From Candidatus Cryptobacteroides intestinipullorum (lineage in GTDB: Bacteria; Bacteroidota; Bacteroidia; Bacteroidales; UBA932), in NCBI GenBank assembly GCA_018711225.1, contig DVIP01000162.1, forward strand, positions 1 through 33,122: a stretch of DNA of 33,122 bases, read 5' to 3'. The position numbers and the translations under genes were made by a program. The notes beneath the pieces were generated by a model that saw nothing but the letters and a program-made list of their open reading frames with translations, had not been told where the DNA came from and did no database searches. Positions 8,244 to 14,949 of this stretch are shown piece after piece (within the stretch, counting starts at the first letter, position 1; each line of letters begins with the position of its first letter).

Positions 8244-9686
8244 CTAAATCCCGATAAAAAAGAGCATCACATAGCCAAGGACATATCCTATCACGCCTAT
8301 CAGCAGTCCCACTTTCGTCATGTCCTTCGTAGTGACAAGTCCAGTGGAATGCGCCAGGGCGTTCGGCGGGGTGCTTATAGGGAAAAGCATGGCAAGCGAT
8401 GTGCACAGGGCCACACCCACAAGTAGTGTTTTCAGTCCTCCTACAGCCAGCAGGGAATCCCCCATACCGACTCCGACCGCACTCATGATAGGTATCAGCA
8501 GATTGGCAGCGGCCGTATTCGAAATGAAGTTGGATATGAAATAGCCTATGAAGCCGGACACAAGTATTACGACAACCGGGAGCCACTCCCCGAACGGAAT
8601 GGAATTTACCAGATGCTCGGCCAGTCCGGTACTCTGCAGGGCAATACCGAGAGCGAAGCCGCCGGCCACCATCCATAGGACACTCCAGTTGATTTCCTTA
8701 AGGTCATCCTTCGTCAGGACTCCGGTCACGGCGAATACGCCCACCGGTATCATGGCCACGACATTGGAATTGATTCCGGTCACCCTGTCGAGCATCCACA
8801 GCAGAATAGTCACGGCGAAGGTCACATACACCACGTATGTACGCCATGTCTTCTTGTGGGTATTCTCTATCCTCAGTTCGATGGTTTTCTGCTTGAACGG
8901 AAAGAAAAACAGCAGCAGCCCCCATGAAATCAGAAGCATCACCAGGACGTAGGGCACCATCACCAGCATCCATTCCCCGAATCCGACGCCCATGTGGAGG
9001 GAATCGTTCAGATATCCCAGGGCAATGGCATTAGGAGGAGTGCCGATAGGGGTCCCGATACCTCCAAGATTCGCCGCTATCGGTATGGCAAGGGCAAGGC
9101 CGATCCTGCCCTTGCCGTCAGGAGGCAATGTCCTGAGGACAGGGGCCAGGAAAGTCAGCATCATGGCGGCCGTAGCCGTATTGCTCATGAACATGGAGAA
9201 GATCCCTATCACGAACAGGAATCCGAGAAGCACGAACTCCGACCGCTTGCCGAAAGGCTTCAGAAGGGCTTTCGCCAGCTGGACATCCAGCCCCACCTTG
9301 GTAGTGGCTATCGCCAGGACAAAACCGCCCAGGAAAAGCATTATGACAGGATCCGCGAATGTTGCAAGAATAGCCTTGTAACTGACGAAAGTACCCATTT
9401 CAGCAGGGATTCCGGAACCTCGCATGAACCAGATACTGCTGTCTGAGATGGTCAGAAGCATGATCACTATGGAAATCACGGATGTGGTCCAGGTCGGGAT
9501 AATCTCGAACATCCACATCAGTGCAGTGAACACAAAGATGGCTATCGTCCGCTGTTCCACTACCGTGAGCCCGTCGATACCGTAAAAGTCGGCAGGGACG
9601 AGCCACAGTATCAGGGTCACGGCTATGACCAACGGAAGCAGTATGACATGCTTCACGTTGATATGGGAATGCTCTGCCTGTGCCAT
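8244..9686 (-). CDS. DASS (SLC13-type) dicarboxylate transporter
   Basis: Inner-membrane Na+-coupled or exchange transporter of the divalent anion:sodium symporter family, which carries C4-dicarboxylates, 2-oxoglutarate or citrate-like substrates. The 480-residue protein is nearly all hydrophobic helices and contains both copies of the family's substrate/sodium-site motifs: SNTATAAMM with GTPPNAIALG in the first half, and SNTAAANLL with STPPNALAHS in the second. The start codon is only 9 bp after the gdhA stop, and the porin gene follows 41 bp later. The neighbours (glutamate dehydrogenase, 2-oxoglutarate oxidoreductase) make 2-oxoglutarate, succinate, fumarate or malate plausible substrates, but that is inference from context. 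Confidence 0.92.
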   Translation of the reverse strand: MAQAEHSHINVKHVILLPLVIAVTLILWLVPADFYGIDGLTVVEQRTIAIFVFTALMWMFEIIPTWTTSVISIVIMLLTISDSSIWFMRGSGIPAEMGTFVSYKAILATFADPVIMLFLGGFVLAIATTKVGLDVQLAKALLKPFGKRSEFVLLGFLFVIGIFSMFMSNTATAAMMLTFLAPVLRTLPPDGKGRIGLALAIPIAANLGGIGTPIGTPPNAIALGYLNDSLHMGVGFGEWMLVMVPYVLVMLLISWGLLLFFFPFKQKTIELRIENTHKKTWRTYVVYVTFAVTILLWMLDRVTGINSNVVAMIPVGVFAVTGVLTKDDLKEINWSVLWMVAGGFALGIALQSTGLAEHLVNSIPFGEWLPVVVILVSGFIGYFISNFISNTAAANLLIPIMSAVGVGMGDSLLAVGGLKTLLVGVALCTSLAMLFPISTPPNALAHSTGLVTTKDMTKVGLLIGVIGYVLGYVMLFFIGI

Positions 9687-9695
9687 ATCGGAAAA

Positions 9696-11033
9696 CTATA
9701 TCACACCCTGCTCGAGCATGGCTGTCGCCACCTTCATGAAACCGGCCACATTGGCACCTTTAAGGTAGTTTATGTAGCCGTCCGGCTGCGTGCCGTATTT
9801 TACGCATGAACTGTGGATATTGGACATGATTTCATGCAGTTTCCTGTCCACTTCCTCGGCGCTCCAGCTGATATGCATGGCATTCTGTGTCATTTCAAGA
9901 CCTGATGTAGCCACACCGCCGGCATTTACGGCCTTTCCCGGGGCGAAAAGTATCTTCGCTTTCTGGAATTCGGCTATAGCCTCAGGCGTGCATCCCATGT
10001 TGGACACTTCTGCGCAGCACCATGTGCCGTTTGCCATCAGTTCCTTGGCATCGTCTCCGTTCAGTTCGTTCTGGTAGGCGCAAGGCATGGCGATATCACA
10101 CTTGATACTCCAGGCCTTCTTTCCCGGATAGAATACCGCATCAGGGAATTTTTCGGCGAAAGGAGCCACGACATCGTTGTTTGAACTGCGGAGCTCCAGC
10201 ATATACGCTATCTTCTCATCGGTCATTCCGGCAGGATTGTATATCGCACCGTCAGGACCTGAAATCGCTATGACATGAGCTCCGAGCTGTGTGGCCTTCA
10301 GGGCTGCACCCCATGCCACATTGCCGAAACCTGAAATGGCTACCTTCTTGTCCTTTATATCCTTTCCCTGCAGATGGAGCATGTGCTGCACGAAATAAAC
10401 GGCACCGAAGCCCGTAGCTTCCGGACGGATAAGCGAGCCTCCCCATGTCATGCCCTTTCCCGTCAGGACTCCGGTATGTTCGCGTGCCAGCTTCTTGTAC
10501 ATTCCGAACAGATATCCAATCTCACGGCCACCGACACCCACATCACCTGCAGGCACATCAGTGTCAGGCCCTATATTTCTCCAGAGTTCCAGCATGAACG
10601 CCTGGCAGAAACGCATGATTTCCGCATCGGACTTGCCTTTGGGGTTGAAGTCGGAACCGCCTTTTCCACCGCCCATAGGCAGAGTGGTGAGCGCATTCTT
10701 GAAAATCTGTTCGAATCCCAGGAACTTGAGTATTGAAATATTCACTGAAGGATGGAAACGCAAGCCTCCCTTGTAAGGCCCGATGGCAGAGTTGAACTGT
10801 ACGCGATAACCAGTATTCGTCTGGATTTCGCCATTGTCATCCACCCACGTCACCTTGAAAGTGAAAATCCTGTCAGGCTCCACAAGCCGTTCGATGATCC
10901 TGGCTTCCTCAAACTCAGGATGCCGGTTGTATACATCCTCTATGGTTTCGAGAACTTCCTGAACTGCCTGCAAGTATTCCTTTTCATTTGCATGCTTGAC
11001 CTTCAGTCTGGCCATTATTTCTGATGTGTTCAT
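9696..11033 (-). CDS. gdhA: Glutamate dehydrogenase
   Basis: Interconverts 2-oxoglutarate plus ammonium and glutamate with NAD(P)H in the cytoplasm. The 445-residue length is that of the small hexameric bacterial enzymes. The catalytic segment LPMGGGKGGSDFNP (residues 118-131, catalytic Lys124) is intact. The upstream KGGLRFHP and GPDTDVPAGDVGVGGREIG blocks are also present, followed by a Rossmann domain (ISGFGNVAWG). NADP versus NAD preference cannot be decided safely; enzymes of this length are often NADP-linked. The gene follows korB after 56 bp and is followed by the dicarboxylate transporter after 9 bp. No TAnnTTTG box is visible in the korB-gdhA gap, which favours co-transcription from korA. 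Confidence 0.97.
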   Translation of the reverse strand: MNTSEIMARLKVKHANEKEYLQAVQEVLETIEDVYNRHPEFEEARIIERLVEPDRIFTFKVTWVDDNGEIQTNTGYRVQFNSAIGPYKGGLRFHPSVNISILKFLGFEQIFKNALTTLPMGGGKGGSDFNPKGKSDAEIMRFCQAFMLELWRNIGPDTDVPAGDVGVGGREIGYLFGMYKKLAREHTGVLTGKGMTWGGSLIRPEATGFGAVYFVQHMLHLQGKDIKDKKVAISGFGNVAWGAALKATQLGAHVIAISGPDGAIYNPAGMTDEKIAYMLELRSSNNDVVAPFAEKFPDAVFYPGKKAWSIKCDIAMPCAYQNELNGDDAKELMANGTWCCAEVSNMGCTPEAIAEFQKAKILFAPGKAVNAGGVATSGLEMTQNAMHISWSAEEVDRKLHEIMSNIHSSCVKYGTQPDGYINYLKGANVAGFMKVATAMLEQGVI

Positions 11034-11069
11034 AAAATGTGATTATTTTTAGTGCCTTTACGGCTGGTT

Positions 11070-11099
11070 GTGTCATTTCACCGGCGGTGTCATTTCACC
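11070..11099 (-). repeat. 13-nt direct duplication over the korB stop codon
   Basis: On the plus strand GTGTCATTTCACC occurs at 11070-11082 and again at 11087-11099 with a 17-bp period. The right copy contains the korB stop and last codons; the left copy repeats them just downstream. It looks like a small tandem duplication of the gene's end. Confidence 0.6.
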
Positions 11100-12109
11100 T
11101 CCCAGACGGAGCCGCTTCTCAGCAGGTCGTCCATGCATCTGACAGCGGATTTTTCCGTCACTTTCTCCACCTGCTCCCTCACGGCACTGTCGTATGTGAC
11201 ATCCTCCACGTCCCGGATGATTCCGAGAGCCACGGGATAGTCAGGATATTTCATGTCCGCAAGCATGGTATGCAGGCCAATATTGTCGCTGTGCGCGTCA
11301 TGCGTCAGTATATCGTCTTCCGTCACGCCGTCCTCTCCGATTTTCACCACTTTCAGACGGAGTCCGTCCAGCACGATTCCCTTGTCCCTGTCCTTGCCGA
11401 AAATCATCTTCTCACCATGTCTCAGGACAATGGTTCTGTCCGCTCTGACCGCCCTGTCGGCAATGGCCTTGTGCGCTCCGTCATTGAATATCACGCAATT
11501 CGTCAGCATTTCCATCACCGAAGTCCCTTTGTGCAGGGCTGCAGCCAGCATGATTTCCTCATTCAGTTTCAGTTCGCTGTCCAGGCTCCTGGCGAAGAAT
11601 GTGCCCTTCGACCCGAGGACAAGACTTCCCGGATTGAACGGATGTTCCACGGTCCCGTAAGGGGAAGTCTTGGTTATGGCTCCGAACTTCGATGTCGGGG
11701 AATACTGCCCCTTCGTGAGACCGTATATCTGGTTGTTGAAAAGTATGATATTGAGATCCACGTTCCTTCTTATGGCGTGTATGAAATGGTTTCCTCCGAT
11801 GGCGAGGGCATCCCCGTCACCGCAAGCCTGCCATATCACCAGGTCCGGATTCGCCACCTTCATGCCTGAAGCGATGGCAGTGGCACGCCCGTGTATGCTG
11901 TGGAATCCGTAAGTATTCATGTAATAAGGCAGCCTGGATGAACATCCGATGCCTGATACCACCACGAAATCCTCTTTCCTGCAGCCGAGAGCCTCGCTTA
12001 CCTTAGGCATTACACGCTGCATCGCTGCCAGGACAGCATGATCTCCGCAGCCAGGGCACCATCTCACTTCCTGGTCGCTCTTGAAATCCTGGAATGTATA
12101 TTCTGTCAT
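11090..12109 (-). CDS. korB: 2-oxoacid:ferredoxin oxidoreductase beta subunit
   Basis: Thiamine-pyrophosphate-binding catalytic subunit that, with KorA, oxidatively decarboxylates a 2-oxoacid, probably 2-oxoglutarate to succinyl-CoA, and reduces ferredoxin. The reverse direction is also possible in anaerobes. In 339 residues one sees the start typical of KorB (WCPGCGDH), cysteines at 18, 21, 56 and 205 placed as [4Fe-4S] ligands, and the TPP motif from GDGDALAIGG to ILFNN (about 98-127). The start is 13 bp after the korA stop, so the two are one unit. Assignment to 2-oxoglutarate rather than other 2-oxoacids rests on overall similarity and on the adjacent gdhA; the substrate is not proven by sequence. 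Confidence 0.93.
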   Translation of the reverse strand: MTEYTFQDFKSDQEVRWCPGCGDHAVLAAMQRVMPKVSEALGCRKEDFVVVSGIGCSSRLPYYMNTYGFHSIHGRATAIASGMKVANPDLVIWQACGDGDALAIGGNHFIHAIRRNVDLNIILFNNQIYGLTKGQYSPTSKFGAITKTSPYGTVEHPFNPGSLVLGSKGTFFARSLDSELKLNEEIMLAAALHKGTSVMEMLTNCVIFNDGAHKAIADRAVRADRTIVLRHGEKMIFGKDRDKGIVLDGLRLKVVKIGEDGVTEDDILTHDAHSDNIGLHTMLADMKYPDYPVALGIIRDVEDVTYDSAVREQVEKVTEKSAVRCMDDLLRSGSVWEVK

Positions 12110-12122
12110 GATTGTCCTCCGA

Positions 12123-13964
12123 TTAGTTTTCCAAAGCTTTCCTTATGGCATCCGTAATCTCATGGACCAGGAACGGCTGCCCCTGGACCTTGTTGCACTG
12201 GATGTAGTCATGTCCCGGATATCTGGCCCTGAGCCAGTCTGCAAACTGGCCGCTGTTCAGCTCGCAGACGAGTATCTTCCTGAATGCGGAAAGCACTTCC
12301 CCCGTATTCTTCGGGAGAGGATTGATATAGTCAAAATGCACCTGGCTGATCTCGGCTCCGGCATTCCGCATCTCATGGACTGCAGACAGGATATGCCCGT
12401 AAGTGCCTCCCCAGCCGACTACCAGAAGCTCTCCCGAAGCCGGACCGTCCACACTGAGAAGAGGTATGGCATCTGCCACCCTTGCCACCTTTTCCGCCCG
12501 GTTTCTGACCATCAGTTCATGATTCTCCGGATCAGATGACAACACTCCCTGAGGGGATTTTTCCAGTCCGCCTACCCTGTGTTCGAGACCTTTCTGTCCC
12601 GGAACCGCCCATTTGCGGACAAAAGTCTTTTCATCACGGACGAATGGACGGAACGGAGCGTCTTCAGCTGTGGCATACGGAGGCTTTATCTCCGGATAAT
12701 CCTTCATGGACGGGATATGCCACGGCTCAGAACCGTTTCCGAGGAAACCCTCGGAAAGCAGTGCGACCGGCATCATGTGCTCCAGGGCAAGCTTTGCCGC
12801 CATAAACGCGGCATCGAAGCAATGTGCCGGAGAATGTGCTGCCAGCACGACCATCGGACATTCGCCGTTGCGTCCGTAAAGCACCTGCGCCAGATCCGTC
12901 TGCTCTGTTTTGGTAGGAATGCCGGTGGAAGGACCCGCCCTCTGCACGTCCACTACCACCAGAGGCAGTTCAGTCATCACGGCCAGGCCGAGGGCTTCCG
13001 ACTTGAGGGAAAGGCCCGGACCTGATGTCGTGGTTACGGCCAGGTTTCCGGCAAACGCGGCGCCGATGGCGGTGCAGATACCCGCTATTTCGTCCTCTGC
13101 CTGCACTGTCTTCACTCCGAGGTACTTGTGAATGGCAAGTTCCTCCAGAATGCCTGTAGCCGGTGTAATAGGGTATGATCCGCAGAAAAGCGGCCTCCCG
13201 GATTTCTCGGAAGCGGCCATGAAGCCCCAGGCTATGGCCTGGTTGCCAGTAATATTGCGGTAAAGTCCCTTTTTCATGTGCGCCGGGACTACCGTATAGG
13301 TATTGGCTACGGCCTGGATGTTGGAGGCATAGTTGTAACCGTCGTCCAGCGCCTTTCTGTTCGGTGCGATGAGTTCGGGATGTTTCTTTCCGAACTTCTT
13401 TTCAAGGTATTCATAAATATGCCCGACAGGCCTGTTGTAGATGAAGGAGGCCATGCCGAGCGTGAACATGTTCTTGCATTTGTGAATAGTCTTCAGGTCC
13501 AGTCCGCTGTCCTTGAGGCTTTCTTCGGTAAGTGTCGTAATAGGCGACACGATGACTGTCCTGTCGTCTATCTTGAGTTCGGTGAAAGGGTTGTCCGTCT
13601 TGAAGCCGGCCTTTTTCAGCCCGTCCTCATTGAAAGTGTCCTCGTCCACCAGGACCAGGGCGGTGCGCTTGAGCCATCTGGCGTTCGACTTGAGCGCAGC
13701 CGGATTCATGGCTACCAGCATGTCGCAGTAATCGCCCGGAGTAGTGACATGTCCGGACCCGAAGTGCACCTGAAAGCCCGATACACCCGACACTGTCCCG
13801 TGGGGAGCCCTGATTTCGGCAGGGAAGTCCGGGAAAGTGGACAGTTCGTTCCCGTAGACGGCCGACATGTTCGCGAACAGAGAACCGGTAAGCTGCATAC
13901 CGTCACCGGAGTCTCCCGCGAAACGTATGACAACATCTTCTACGTCAATTACTTTGTGTTGCAT
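12123..13964 (-). CDS. korA: 2-oxoacid:ferredoxin oxidoreductase alpha subunit (gamma-alpha fusion)
   Basis: Partner of KorB in ferredoxin-dependent 2-oxoacid oxidation. The 613 residues begin with a gamma domain (RFAGDSGDGMQLTGSLFA, to about residue 190) and continue with the pyrimidine-binding alpha domain from about 220. The alpha domain has the substrate/CoA signature YPITPAT, the block TTSGPGLSLKSEALGLA and QRAGPSTGIPTKTEQ. This fused gamma-alpha arrangement is usual for Bacteroidales KorA. No delta (ferredoxin-like) subunit gene lies next to it. It opens the six-gene string towards DUF5020. Its leader contains a perfect TAnnTTTG box at 14015-14022. Confidence 0.94.
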   Translation of the reverse strand: MQHKVIDVEDVVIRFAGDSGDGMQLTGSLFANMSAVYGNELSTFPDFPAEIRAPHGTVSGVSGFQVHFGSGHVTTPGDYCDMLVAMNPAALKSNARWLKRTALVLVDEDTFNEDGLKKAGFKTDNPFTELKIDDRTVIVSPITTLTEESLKDSGLDLKTIHKCKNMFTLGMASFIYNRPVGHIYEYLEKKFGKKHPELIAPNRKALDDGYNYASNIQAVANTYTVVPAHMKKGLYRNITGNQAIAWGFMAASEKSGRPLFCGSYPITPATGILEELAIHKYLGVKTVQAEDEIAGICTAIGAAFAGNLAVTTTSGPGLSLKSEALGLAVMTELPLVVVDVQRAGPSTGIPTKTEQTDLAQVLYGRNGECPMVVLAAHSPAHCFDAAFMAAKLALEHMMPVALLSEGFLGNGSEPWHIPSMKDYPEIKPPYATAEDAPFRPFVRDEKTFVRKWAVPGQKGLEHRVGGLEKSPQGVLSSDPENHELMVRNRAEKVARVADAIPLLSVDGPASGELLVVGWGGTYGHILSAVHEMRNAGAEISQVHFDYINPLPKNTGEVLSAFRKILVCELNSGQFADWLRARYPGHDYIQCNKVQGQPFLVHEITDAIRKALEN

Positions 13965-14014
13965 CTCTTGTTTTTTTTAAGTTAAATGTCTCAGTTCGTT
14001 TTTTACAATTCTTA

Positions 14015-14022
14015 CAAATTTA
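14015..14022 (-). promoter_or_regulatory. Candidate -7 box for the korA operon
   Basis: Minus strand TAAATTTG, about 50 bp before the korA ATG. No TTTG is found at the right distance upstream. The 330-bp korA-ompH gap that contains it holds no gene: it has this box, a hairpin at 14116-14138, the double-hairpin element and the tandem repeats. Confidence 0.45.
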
Positions 14023-14115
14023 TAAAATTTTTCACATGCTTTCACGCAGGGTCAGAAAACTTTTCCACAAGTCCGCACATGACCGCCGGTATAAAATTGT
14101 CCGAGAAAAAACGTT

Positions 14116-14138
14116 GTCCGGGATCTCATATCCCGGAC
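14116..14138 (-). terminator. Hairpin with T-run, third stem downstream of ompH
   Basis: GTCCGGGAT (14116-14124) pairs perfectly with ATCCCGGAC (14130-14138) around a 5-nt loop. On the minus strand it is followed after four bases by TTTTTT. It could be a back-up terminator after the double-hairpin element, before the korA promoter. Confidence 0.55.
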
Positions 14139-14153
14139 CTTAAATCATTTTCG

Positions 14154-14215
14154 TTCCGGCAGATTTGCAATCTGCCGGAATAATAAAAAAACAACCGGAT
14201 TGCAAATCCGGTTGT
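14154..14215 (-). terminator. Double-hairpin terminator-like element, copy 1
   Basis: Read on the minus strand, a 10-bp stem (AATCCGGTTG 14205-14214 with CAACCGGATT 14192-14201, extendable by one A-T pair) is followed by TTTTTTT. A 12-bp stem comes next (TTCCGGCAGATT 14154-14165 with AATCTGCCGGAA 14169-14180). Both loops are 3 nt. The first stem plus T-run is a textbook intrinsic terminator for the nadK-uppS-bamA-ompH operon. Nearly the same 62-nt arrangement recurs at 32700-32757, so it is a dispersed element and not just a local terminator. Confidence 0.75.
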
Positions 14216-14292
14216 ACGATAAATTTCTCTTATACGATAAAAAGTCCCTTGTACGATAAAATTACCTTGTACGATAAATTTCTCTTATACGC
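14214..14292 (-). repeat. Four-unit 18-19 nt tandem repeat after ompH
   Basis: Units start at 14214, 14233, 14251 and 14269, each beginning (G)TACGATAAA and ending in CTT or CTCTTA, plus a partial fifth (TACG). Units one and four are identical over 19 nt (GTACGATAAATTTCTCTTA). The array fills the space between the ompH stop (14295-14297) and the first terminator stem, so it would form the 3' UTR of the ompH transcript. Units are contiguous without spacers, which rules out CRISPR. Confidence 0.75.
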
Positions 14293-14294
14293 TG

Positions 14295-14858
14295 TTACTG
14301 GTTCTGCTGTGATGCAGCCTGGCGTGCAGCCATGACGGATTCCAACGTCTTGTCGGCAGGTATGCCGAGAGCCGTGCGGGCTTCGGAAGTGATGTCAATA
14401 CTCTGTGCGCTGTCTACATAAAGAAGAGTAGAGGAATCGAACACATAGATTACGCCTTTGGCCTCGGCGAGGGTTCTGACTGTATCCTGAGCCTTCTGGT
14501 AAATAGGGGCCATGAGCGTATTCTGAAGCTGGTTCATATCCTGCTGGATAGCCTGCTGGAACTCCTGTACCCTGGTCTGTATGTCCATGAGCTCCCTCTG
14601 CTTGCTTTCCCTGACGGCAGGAGTCCAGGTAGCCTGTTTTTCCTCGAACTGGTCATATTTTGACTGGAACTCGGTCACCATGCTCGCGTAAGTCTCCTGC
14701 GCCTCCTTGTTGGCAGCTTCGAGCTGTACCATAGCTGAATCGGCCTCAGGCATGAGCTGGACGAGTTCTCCGAAATTGACGTGTGCGAATTTAGTCTGAG
14801 CTGTGGCTGCAACGCTGAACAAGGCAGCGGCAGCAGCGATCAAAAGTGTTTTTTTCAT
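14295..14858 (-). CDS. ompH: OmpH/Skp-family periplasmic chaperone
   Basis: Periplasmic holdase thought to escort unfolded outer-membrane proteins to the BAM complex. The 187-residue product has a signal peptide (MKKTLLIAAAAALFSVAATA). A long charged, Gln-rich helical region (about 40-125) corresponds to the coiled-coil tentacles of Skp. A C-terminal segment (VIYVFDSSTLLYVDSAQSID) matches the trimerising body. It lies 91 bp downstream of bamA in the same direction, the usual Bacteroidales order; some relatives have two ompH copies, here only one is seen. Its 3' flank carries tandem repeats and a strong terminator, so it ends the operon. Confidence 0.92.
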   Translation of the reverse strand: MKKTLLIAAAAALFSVAATAQTKFAHVNFGELVQLMPEADSAMVQLEAANKEAQETYASMVTEFQSKYDQFEEKQATWTPAVRESKQRELMDIQTRVQEFQQAIQQDMNQLQNTLMAPIYQKAQDTVRTLAEAKGVIYVFDSSTLLYVDSAQSIDITSEARTALGIPADKTLESVMAARQAASQQNQ

Positions 14859-14949
14859 ATCAAAAGTCTGTTATTTATTCCAAACAAATTTCCAGGAAAC
14901 CGTACCGGCTTTCCAAATATTCTGCTAATATAACAAAATTCCTGCAATA

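Noticed and set aside
8203..8676. A 158-codon N-terminal extension of the porin-like gene
   Set aside because: It overlaps the dicarboxylate transporter gene out of frame, is unlike protein in composition, and a good signal peptide begins at ATG 8202.
13986..14183. Plus-strand 65-codon open frame in the korA-ompH gap
   Set aside because: It runs through two hairpins and across the korA promoter on the other strand; no start signals or protein-like features.
14214..14292. Possible CRISPR array
   Set aside because: Units are 18-19 nt and contiguous with no unique spacers, and no cas genes are present.
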